The position numbers and the translations under genes are program-made. Shown one piece after another: positions 6,597 to 12,010 of a stretch of DNA of 12,010 nt; positions within the stretch are counted from its first letter, which is position 1, and the number at the start of each line of letters is the position of its first letter. The notes under the pieces were generated by a model, which had not been told where the DNA came from, searched no databases, and saw only the letters and a program-made list of their open reading frames with translations. Origin of the DNA: JBALVO01 sp036961445. Its GTDB lineage: Bacteria; Pseudomonadota; Gammaproteobacteria; Pseudomonadales; Halieaceae. The stretch spans positions 1-12,010 of the forward strand of contig JBALVO010000120.1 of assembly GCA_036961445.1 (NCBI GenBank), in the 5' to 3' direction.

Positions 6597-6839
6597 ATGG
6601 AAGAATGGAAAACTAAGCTAGTCCTAAATCCCGGTGACATATTGAGAATGGAAGCGCATGACAGGAAAGGCACTGTGAGGGAGATGGATATTTGGGATTA
6701 CTCTGTCGTAAATTCGGCTGGCGAAACTGTCGGCACGGTTCATCACGAAGAGCATAATGCATATAGAGGCTTCAAAAGAACTCAAGAGGTCATTCAAAGA
6801 GACGCTAGCGGCAAGATATTCGTAAAGGAACGGTGGTAA
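6597..6839 (+). CDS. Small conserved-looking protein of unknown function
   Basis: 80-residue soluble, highly charged protein (MEEWKTKLVLNPGDIL, then DRKGTVREMDIWDYSVVNS, GTVHHEEHNAYRGFKRTQEV, ending KERW). The alternating polar/hydrophobic pattern suggests a small beta-rich fold: short strands such as TKLVLNPGD, WDYSVVNSAGETVGTVHH, and a basic C-terminal strand. The frame also has a GTG at 6588, but AGGG at 6585-6588 lies 8 bases before the ATG at 6597, which I prefer. No signal peptide, transmembrane helix or known motif is seen. It is the only plus-strand gene in a run of minus-strand genes and is bracketed on both sides by palindromic elements. Confidence 0.65.
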   Translation: MEEWKTKLVLNPGDILRMEAHDRKGTVREMDIWDYSVVNSAGETVGTVHHEEHNAYRGFKRTQEVIQRDASGKIFVKERW

Positions 6840-6964
6840 ATAGGCTACGCCTACTCTGCACAAAGCATCGTCTTGCGCAGCAAATCCATCAGATGTGGTC
6901 AATCAGTAGCAGGACGTTACCACTAGGACTATCGTTGTGCGGTCGGGACACCGAGGATTTCTAA

Positions 6965-7036
6965 TAGGCGAAATCAGCCAAACTCAGATTACGAATGCGG
7001 CTGTACAGGATGGCAGCTAACACCTCAAAGGAGGCT
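6965..7036. repeat. Diverged palindromic element, expanded doublet (copy 6)
   Basis: Left unit TAGGCGAAATCAGCCA (6965-6980) and right unit TGGCAGCTAACACCTCAAAG (7011-7030) are still inverted about a centre, but the spacer is about 30 bases rather than about 10. The changed positions remain largely complementary (TCAGCCA versus TGGCAGCTA). It lies downstream of both converging genes at 6597-6839 and 7112-8956. Confidence 0.5.
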
Positions 7037-7111
7037 AAGTCTGTCAGCAATTTCTGCCCAAAAATTGTCTCTTAAGTGCCACGAAGGGACATAGCTAATG
7101 ATTCGGATACC

Positions 7112-8956
7112 CTAGTCAAACGACATTTGGCTGTTGAGTTCGGCGACTGATTCATCATCCAGGCCAATGCGTTTTAGTAGTGCAAGGTAGCGCGGGTTGT
7201 CTTTGACAGCATCGTCATGTCTGAAGCGGATCTTGAAATAAAATTGCAACCAGGATTTATTCTCAACCCCGCGCTCCATCATGTCAATAGCCTCGTCAAC
7301 CTCGCCAAGGCTCAATGCCAATTGAACGGCTAATGCAAGGGCATTATATAATGGGTCAGCCTCTACCACATCTCTGTAAATTTTCCTGGCCTTAGCGTAA
7401 TCACCCAGGGAGGCATGGCAGAGTGCGACTTGTATCCTTATCCTCGGCTGTCGCTGCAGTAATGCAGGTAGGCTTTGCAGCAAGTCAGTTGCGGAGGAAC
7501 AATTCCCTGTAAGCCTGTATGCTTCTGCCAGGGCGGTGAGCGCAAAAAAGTGCCGTGGATTCAACTCGAGCGCTTCCTGGGCTTTCAAGATGGCCGCATC
7601 CGCATCGCCGCTCCAAATCAGGAGGAAAGCAAGATTAGACTTGTAGCCAGCATGCAGAGGGTCGCGTTTTTCAGCATCGCTATACAGACGCAGGGCCTGC
7701 GGCATTCTGTCTATCGCCGGTAAGTAAAACATTGCGTAGCTCGTCGTAGCGGTGGTGCCTAATCCGGAAGCCAGCGCTCGTTGATACAACTTTCCTGCAG
7801 TTTCCCAGTCACCTTGCAGCAGCTGCGTCATCCAGGCTTTGGCTGCCAGCGCCTCACTCTGATCAGGATCCAGTTCAAGTGCTCTCTCGTAAGCCATAAT
7901 CATGGACGGACCCACTTCTTCAGTAGTACGCCATGCCAAATTCAAGCTACGTGCTGTAGCGAGATATCCCCAAGCCAGGGCATAGTCCGGGTCAGCTTCC
8001 ACTGCCTTCTCGAAGTAACTGATACTCTGGGAAACATCTTGCGGGCTGGCCCAGTCAAGCAAGGCCCGTCCGCGTATGAACCAGATATAAGCTCCCGGAC
8101 TACGGGTCTGCTCAGCGATCAGTTGCTTCGCTGCATCAACCCCCAGCTCTATCCGCAGTGACTGCACGATGGCTCTGGCCAGTTCATCCTGTAGCTCGAA
8201 GATATCGGTAAGCTCGCGCTCGTATGACCCTGACCAGAGGTTATAACCGCTTGTGGCATCAACCAATTGGGCGCTAATCCGCACACGGTCGCCCGACCGG
8301 CGTACGCTGCCCTCAAGCACTGCCTGGACGCCGAGGGTGTCGGCGATCTCTGCAATGGTCTTGTCCGTATTCTTGAAGGCAAATGATGAGGTCCGGGCCA
8401 TGACTGACAGCTGCTCCACTTGGGACAGTGCAATCAACAATTCCTCGGCGATACCCTCAGCGAACCATGCCTGGTCCGCCGTCTCACTCATGTCTGCAAA
8501 AGGCAGCACCGCGATGGCGCGGTATTGTTCAGGGTTCGGGGCTGCAGGTTGGCCGGACCCAGGCTTCTCCTGAACCGTAGATTCAGGTTCTACCAGCGCT
8601 TTCTGCAGCGAAAGCCTGTCCACATACAGGTAACCTACGGTAGCTACCAGAACGCCAATCAGAACAAACTCGGCAATTCTGGCAACCGAGAAGTGGTGGC
8701 GCTCTCCAGGCGAAAGAGGTGGCGTACGCACTATCCCTTGCACACCGAAATCAAAAATCCAGGCGAAGACAATGGCGATGGGAAAACCGAGGAGGACAAG
8801 GGCAAGGACAAAGTTGACAGTCCAGTCGGGCAGGCCAAGTCGAGGGAAGACAACATCGGCGGCCTCAAGCAGTACCCAGCCAACCCCCGCATACACCAGT
8901 GCGACCCGGTAGACTTTGCGGCGTTTCAGCTCTGTCAAGAACCTGGGTAATACCAT
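7112..8956 (-). CDS. Membrane-anchored TolB/FlgO-like and TPR repeat protein
   Basis: 614-residue protein. The N-terminus (FLTELKRRKVYRVALVYAGV, about residues 6-25) belongs to a widespread module with two close transmembrane helices (about 17-36 and 45-71, ending FAWIFDF), followed by a basic loop and a third helix (about 92-112). After a Pro-rich linker comes the TolB/FlgO-like domain (about 146-268: RAIAVLPFADMSETADQAWF, EGIAEELLIALSQ, VLEGSVRRSGDRVRISAQL). From about 280 to 600 it is TPR-like helical repeats (for example YFEKAVEADPDYALAWGYLA and AQEALELNPRHFFALTALAE). In relatives this module often follows an adenylate cyclase or winged-helix domain, which is absent here. A scaffold or signalling role in the envelope is likely but unproven. 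An extended -10 promoter lies just upstream. Confidence 0.88.
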   Translation of the reverse strand: MVLPRFLTELKRRKVYRVALVYAGVGWVLLEAADVVFPRLGLPDWTVNFVLALVLLGFPIAIVFAWIFDFGVQGIVRTPPLSPGERHHFSVARIAEFVLIGVLVATVGYLYVDRLSLQKALVEPESTVQEKPGSGQPAAPNPEQYRAIAVLPFADMSETADQAWFAEGIAEELLIALSQVEQLSVMARTSSFAFKNTDKTIAEIADTLGVQAVLEGSVRRSGDRVRISAQLVDATSGYNLWSGSYERELTDIFELQDELARAIVQSLRIELGVDAAKQLIAEQTRSPGAYIWFIRGRALLDWASPQDVSQSISYFEKAVEADPDYALAWGYLATARSLNLAWRTTEEVGPSMIMAYERALELDPDQSEALAAKAWMTQLLQGDWETAGKLYQRALASGLGTTATTSYAMFYLPAIDRMPQALRLYSDAEKRDPLHAGYKSNLAFLLIWSGDADAAILKAQEALELNPRHFFALTALAEAYRLTGNCSSATDLLQSLPALLQRQPRIRIQVALCHASLGDYAKARKIYRDVVEADPLYNALALAVQLALSLGEVDEAIDMMERGVENKSWLQFYFKIRFRHDDAVKDNPRYLALLKRIGLDDESVAELNSQMSFD

Positions 8957-8988
8957 TTAATTATTCTCGCAAATTCCCCGTACCGAGC

Positions 8989-9016
8989 ACTATATCACTG
9001 GAATCTGTTGAGTCGA
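8989..9016 (-). promoter_or_regulatory. Possible extended -10 promoter for the TPR protein gene
   Basis: On the minus strand TGA-TATAGT occupies 8997-8989, a TGn extended -10 with one mismatch to TATAAT. A weak -35 (TCGACT, 9016-9011) is 16 bp away. The start codon at 8956 lies about 30 bases downstream of the -10 box, a sensible leader. Confidence 0.4.
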
Positions 9017-9123
9017 GCTATTGAAGATGGCTTGAAAAACCAACTTTATTTGTCGGGTAATCGCCTCGGTAGTGCAATAGTGGCGTCATCCTACGGATTT
9101 TTATATGGAGATGTGGCTTCGCG

Positions 9124-9153
9124 AATGTCTCTTCCTAGGCGAAAGAGGACATT
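9124..9153. repeat. Palindromic intergenic element, single hairpin (copy 7)
   Basis: AATGTC-TCTT, loop CCTAGGCG, then AAAGAGGACATT. The stem has changed from the family's CGCTT/AAGCG to TCTT/AAGAG on both sides, so pairing is kept despite the sequence change. There is no inverted partner to its right, so it is a single unit like copy 1. Confidence 0.75.
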
Positions 9154-9425
9154 AGCAACGGCACCCGAAGGTCGGATGCGAATCCCCTGAGTACCTAAGC
9201 CGAAGCCTATATTGAGAATGCCAGCGGGTAGCTAATGCGCCAGCAATTGGCGGGTCTTGATGGTAAACCGCTGCCCACCCAGTTTGCTGTTCCCGTGTAG
9301 TGTTGTGTAGTATCAATGTGTAATACCGAGGTCGCGCAGTGCAGGAAAGTCACTGGCAGTGTTGAGGTCAACGCTTGGATCTCGCTTAGCTCCACCATAC
9401 AAAGCCCGTTAGATCAGGCACTTAG

Positions 9426-9452
9426 AAGGCTTCCGAAAGGAGGCCTTTGTTG
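9426..9452 (+). terminator. Intrinsic terminator with no recognised upstream gene
   Basis: AAGGCTTCC (9426-9434), GAAA tetraloop, GGAGGCCTT (9439-9447): a 9-bp stem with one G-U pair, then TGTTGTTT. On the minus strand the hairpin is followed by CTAAG, not a T-run, so it works for plus-strand transcription. All adjacent recognised genes are on the minus strand. Confidence 0.7.
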
Positions 9453-9645
9453 TTTCTGGCGTGCAGGGAGCACTGGGGAAGGTGCTGATACGTTAACTTA
9501 CTCTTGCACAGGAAGTGGAAAAAGAGCGGATAAACAATACAAATATGGCTAATAGTGGGGGTAAACGAAGCAATTGCGGTCATTCGAGCGCAGTTTATGT
9601 AGCGCCAGCTCATGACCTCAAGTTGACTTGTCAATACCTGGCGGA

Positions 9646-10521
9646 TTACTTCCACCAGGGATAAAATTCCGGCATATCAGTCGACGTTTTGTCGGTAAAC
9701 TGTGCCGGACGCTTTTCCAGGAACGACTTAACGCCTTCCTTGCCGCTTTTGAGGCTGCAGTAATATATCGCCAGCGAATCCACTTTGTGCGCTTCCAGTG
9801 GATCGGGCTGGGCCGCGTTGCGGTACATCATTTGTCGGGTCAGGGCGATGGCCACCGGGCTGTGCTGGGCGATGCGCCGGGCGATACGATAGGCTTCTTC
9901 CAGCAGTTCGTCCGCAGGGAGTACCGCTTTGATAAAACGTCCGGCCAGGGCTTCTTCGGGTTTCAGGATATCGCCGGTGTAAGTCCATTCCAGGGCCTGT
10001 GAAATGCCCACGATACGGGGCAGGAACCAGGTGGAACAGGCCTCTGGGGTAATGCCGATTTTGTTAAAGACAAAGCCGATGCGCGCGTGCTCCGAGGCCA
10101 GGCGAATATCCATGGCGCAGGTCATGGTGGCGCCAATGCCCACCGCGGCGCCATTGATGGCGGCGATGACAGGTTTCTTGCAGTCGTAGATCGCCAGCAC
10201 CACTTGGCCGCCGGTATCGCGTACACCCTCGGAAATTTCCGGGTCGTCCAGGCGATTCTCCATATCGTCCATGGTCGGTGCCAGGTCTTCGTTCAGCCCG
10301 AACACATTGCCTTCAGACGACAGGTCCATACCGGCACAGAAAGCCCGGCCCTCGCCGGTCACCACAACGGCGCGTACATCATCGTCGTCGCTGGCGCGCG
10401 TAAATGCGTCTATCAACTCCTTCGCCATCTCAGTAGTGAAGGAGTTTAGTTGCTCCGGACGGTTCAGCGTCAGGGTCAGGATTTTTTCGGCTACTTCGTA
10501 GCGCAGGGTGTTGTAGGTCAT
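9646..10521 (-). CDS. Enoyl-CoA hydratase/isomerase (crotonase) family protein
   Basis: 291-residue cytoplasmic crotonase-fold enzyme acting on an acyl-CoA thioester. Oxyanion-hole elements are present: AFCAGMDL (about 60-67) and NGAAVGIGATM (about 123-133). Where enoyl-CoA hydratase has its first glutamate (GGGCEL) this protein has GIGATM, so that acid is missing. A glutamate is kept at E160 in GITPEACSTW, a context resembling delta3-delta2-enoyl-CoA isomerases (SPEGCS). An isomerase-type or other one-acid activity in fatty acid or related acyl-CoA breakdown is therefore more likely than classic hydration. The C-terminus (FYPWWK) caps the usual helical tail. The ATG at 10519-10521 follows GGAA at a workable distance. 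Its GC-rich codon use differs from the genes to the left, fitting a core-genome gene. Confidence 0.9.
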   Translation of the reverse strand: MTYNTLRYEVAEKILTLTLNRPEQLNSFTTEMAKELIDAFTRASDDDDVRAVVVTGEGRAFCAGMDLSSEGNVFGLNEDLAPTMDDMENRLDDPEISEGVRDTGGQVVLAIYDCKKPVIAAINGAAVGIGATMTCAMDIRLASEHARIGFVFNKIGITPEACSTWFLPRIVGISQALEWTYTGDILKPEEALAGRFIKAVLPADELLEEAYRIARRIAQHSPVAIALTRQMMYRNAAQPDPLEAHKVDSLAIYYCSLKSGKEGVKSFLEKRPAQFTDKTSTDMPEFYPWWK

Positions 10522-10614
10522 ATCATGGTTCCGTTTGGTAATTGCAACAATCGGTGTTTGGCCAGGAATTGTAGCGCCGCGGCTGCGTTTTGTCTGTCAC
10601 CTGAGTGTCAGGCC

Positions 10615-10637
10615 AAAAAAAAGCCGCCACTGGCGCG
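10615..10637 (-). terminator. Terminator-like hairpin upstream of the crotonase gene
   Basis: On the minus strand GCGCC-AGT-GGCGGC is followed by eight Ts. The stem is about 5 bp with a one-base bulge, GC-rich. It lies about 94 bases before the crotonase start and no minus-strand gene lies behind it, so it would be either an attenuator in the crotonase leader or the end of an unannotated small transcript. Confidence 0.4.
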
Positions 10638-10770
10638 GGTGTGATCAGAGCCTTTGAACCTAGACAAGGTGACTCTGCGGTCTGGAGAAGTTAATTTGCC
10701 AGAATCGCCAGTACCCATCGTCGGACACTCCTGATAAAACCAGGCAGACGCCTTGATCACAGTTGGATAT

Positions 10771-10800
10771 TTGATAACGAGGCTTTCTTTAAGGTAGAGT
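10771..10800 (+). promoter_or_regulatory. Possible promoter for the DUF1624 gene
   Basis: TTGATA (10771-10776, one base from the -35 consensus) and TAGAGT (10795-10800, two mismatches to -10) are 18 bp apart. The ATG at 10845 is about 38 bases beyond a start near 10807. A second AT-rich box TATAAC at 10824-10829 lacks a -35. Confidence 0.3.
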
Positions 10801-10844
10801 CGAAAAACAAGGACGGAAAAAACTATAACAAGGAACTCCTCTTT

Positions 10845-12010
10845 ATGAACGACCCTGTTGCATTGCGCGACGCGCGATCTTACCGACTGAGTAATATCGA
10901 TATGCTCAGGGGGTTGGTAATAGTCATCATGGCGATTGATCATGTTCGTGATTTTTTCATGCTCGCCGGTGTCCAGGACCCTATGGCGCTACCTGAGGTA
11001 CCCGCCAGCATTTATCTTACCCGATGGGTCACCCATTTTTGCGCACCGGTGTTCGTGTTCCTGGCAGGGACATCAGCAGGCCTTATGGCGGCCCGCAAGT
11101 CTCGTCATGAACTGGCCGCGTTCCTTTGTAAGAGAGGCGCCTGGCTGATCTTCGTGGAAGTATTCATTATTTCTACCGCGTGGACCTTTTCCCCGTTTGC
11201 GGGAGTGCCGGAACTTGGGGGAAGTACCCTGTTCATATTGCAGGTGATCTGGGCTATCGGGGCATCCATGATAGTACTCGCGGGGTGCCAGTACCTTGGC
11301 GCCCGAGCTTGCTTTTTCATTGGCGCGGTTATTGTGTTCGGCCACAACGCTCTGGATGCCAGTTGGCCTGTCGGACAGTTGCTAGGGGGCTCTGATCCGC
11401 TCTGGTACGGTTTGCATTCACAATCTTCAACAGTAGTTGGCTCCGTTCTGGTGGTCACCGCATACCCGCTGCTACCATGGATAGGCGTTATGTTACTGGG
11501 GTACGGCACAGCGTCAGTTTTTGAAAAACCGCCAGAGGCGCAAAATCGAACGTTGCTAAACGCCGGCATCATCATGATCTGCGCCTTTGTAATAATTCGC
11601 GCTACCGGACTCTATGGCGACCCCAACCCCTGGCATGTCCAGGATGCGGGATTACTGGCAAGCGTGTACGATTTCATGAACCTGAGCAAATACCCACCAA
11701 GTCTACTCTTTCTGCTCGCGACTCTGGGCCCGATGGCCATGGTCTGTGCTTATGCAGACAGAATGAGCGGCCCATTAAAAGATGCACTGGTCATGTTTGG
11801 TCGAGTTCCCTTTCTATTCTATGTGGCCCATTGGTACCTGATTCGTCTGCTCAGCTTTGCGCTAGCCGCGTACCAGGGTTTTGAGCCGAATCAAATGATG
11901 ACTTTCTTTTTCTTCTTTCCAGCAGACTACGGTGTTTCGCTGAGTTGGGTGTATGTTATCTGGGTGCTGGTCCTGGTTCTTCTTTATCCAATCTGTAAGT
12001 GGATGGCGGA
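10845..12010 (+). CDS. DUF1624 / heparan-alpha-glucosaminide N-acetyltransferase-like membrane protein (3' end missing)
   Basis: The frame is open from the ATG at 10845 (AGGA 10 bases upstream) to the end of the window, 388 codons, with no stop. The N-terminal signature NIDMLRGLVIVIMAIDHVRDFF (about residues 17-38, conserved DHVRDFF) and PVFVFLAGTSAGL (about 68-80) are typical of the DUF1624/HGSNAT-like acyltransferase family. About ten hydrophobic segments follow, including TLFILQVIWAIGASMIVLAG, YPLLPWIGVMLLGYG and FGRVPFLFYVAHWYLIRLL. Relatives are integral membrane proteins thought to move acyl groups to sugars or other acceptors; the substrate here is unknown. Only a short C-terminal tail is probably missing. 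It is divergent from the crotonase gene. Confidence 0.88.
   Translation, partial: MNDPVALRDARSYRLSNIDMLRGLVIVIMAIDHVRDFFMLAGVQDPMALPEVPASIYLTRWVTHFCAPVFVFLAGTSAGLMAARKSRHELAAFLCKRGAWLIFVEVFIISTAWTFSPFAGVPELGGSTLFILQVIWAIGASMIVLAGCQYLGARACFFIGAVIVFGHNALDASWPVGQLLGGSDPLWYGLHSQSSTVVGSVLVVTAYPLLPWIGVMLLGYGTASVFEKPPEAQNRTLLNAGIIMICAFVIIRATGLYGDPNPWHVQDAGLLASVYDFMNLSKYPPSLLFLLATLGPMAMVCAYADRMSGPLKDALVMFGRVPFLFYVAHWYLIRLLSFALAAYQGFEPNQMMTFFFFFPADYGVSLSWVYVIWVLVLVLLYPICKWMA

Larger units (their letters stand above)
8957..9645. other. 689-base gap without a convincing protein gene
   Basis: The gap holds the probable promoter of the TPR protein gene at its left edge, a solo palindromic element (9124-9153) and a strong plus-strand terminator hairpin (9426-9452). 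Short open frames on both strands (for example 9008-9190, 9316-9552 and 9545-9663) lack ribosome binding sites and overlap the hairpins, so I do not call them genes. The terminator direction suggests a plus-strand transcript, perhaps a small RNA, starting somewhere before 9420; no good promoter is seen. Confidence 0.6.
10522..10844. other. 323-base divergent intergenic region
   Basis: This gap separates the crotonase gene (minus) from the DUF1624 gene (plus). It contains a small palindrome CCTGA-GTG-TCAGG (10600-10612), an eight-A run with a hairpin read as a minus-strand terminator (10615-10637), and TGATCA boxes near 10641 and 10754 in opposite-looking contexts (GTGATCAGAG, CTTGATCAC). A plus-strand promoter candidate is listed separately. 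No convincing small gene is seen; the minus-strand frame 10608-10943 shadows the start of the DUF1624 gene. Confidence 0.55.

Noticed and set aside
171..7050. Repeats as integron attC sites separating gene cassettes
   Set aside because: No GTTRRRY/RYYYAAC core pairs flank the repeats, genes face both strands, and several gaps lack a repeat. The units fit a REP-like hairpin better.
9008..9190. 60-residue plus-strand open frame
   Set aside because: It runs through the solo palindromic element and has no ribosome binding site at its start.
9316..9552. 78-residue plus-strand open frame
   Set aside because: It reads straight through the terminator hairpin, has no ribosome binding site and has an unusual residue composition.
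9545..9663. 38-residue plus-strand frame ending at TAA 9661-9663
   Set aside because: No ribosome binding site, and it overlaps the end of the crotonase gene on the other strand.
10640..10800. Possible tRNA or known riboswitch in the leader region (GGTTCAAAGG on the minus strand)
   Set aside because: No matching acceptor or T-arm stems, and none of the riboswitch core motifs I know (TPP, glycine, SAM, guanidine) is present.
10608..10943. 111-residue minus-strand frame upstream of the crotonase gene
   Set aside because: It overlaps the start of the DUF1624 gene and reads through a terminator-like T-run; composition does not look like a real protein.

Overview
The window looks like accessory chromosomal DNA from a gammaproteobacterium, probably marine or environmental. 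The grounds are protein style (crotonase, phytanoyl-CoA dioxygenase-type oxygenase, TolB/FlgO-like plus TPR protein, DUF1624 membrane protein, small orphan proteins) and moderate GC content. No rRNA, tRNA, transposase, integrase or CRISPR array is visible. Assignment below class level is not possible by eye.

Layout. Bases 1-120 hold the 3' end of a plus-strand gene. Three minus-strand genes follow: a small membrane-anchored protein (270-740), an uncharacterised soluble protein (958-1470) and a class I SAM-dependent methyltransferase (1636-2439). A divergent pair comes next: a TetR-family regulator (2643-3311, minus) and an Fe(II)/2-oxoglutarate dioxygenase of the PhyH family (3396-4568, plus). 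Between them lie a near-consensus sigma-70 promoter and a perfect 12-bp inverted repeat. Then come a multi-pass membrane protein (4844-5494, minus) and a short-chain dehydrogenase-fold gene broken by a one-base frameshift (5626-6302, minus). The rest are an 80-residue orphan protein (6597-6839, plus), a 614-residue membrane-anchored TolB/FlgO-like and TPR protein (7112-8956, minus), a crotonase (9646-10521, minus) and a DUF1624/acyltransferase-like membrane protein running off the right end (10845-12010, plus).

Most notable observations. (1) The frameshifted SDR gene carries both diagnostic motifs of halohydrin dehalogenases, T-x4-Y-x-G and S-x12-Y-x3-R, so it reads as a halohydrin dehalogenase homologue or pseudogene. 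(2) A family of palindromic elements with core AGGCGAAAGCGGACAT sits in most intergenic gaps. Some are ~30-bp single hairpins and others ~60-bp inverted doublets, an organisation like REP/BIME elements. (3) The tetR-dioxygenase intergenic region is a legible regulatory switch. (4) Two terminator-like hairpins do not belong to any recognised gene and hint at unannotated transcripts.

The genes do not form one clear pathway. Several could act on small hydrophobic or halogenated/epoxide compounds (dioxygenase, dehalogenase-like SDR, crotonase, methyltransferase), but apart from the tetR-dioxygenase pair no operon link is visible. Almost every gene has its own upstream gap, often with a palindromic repeat.
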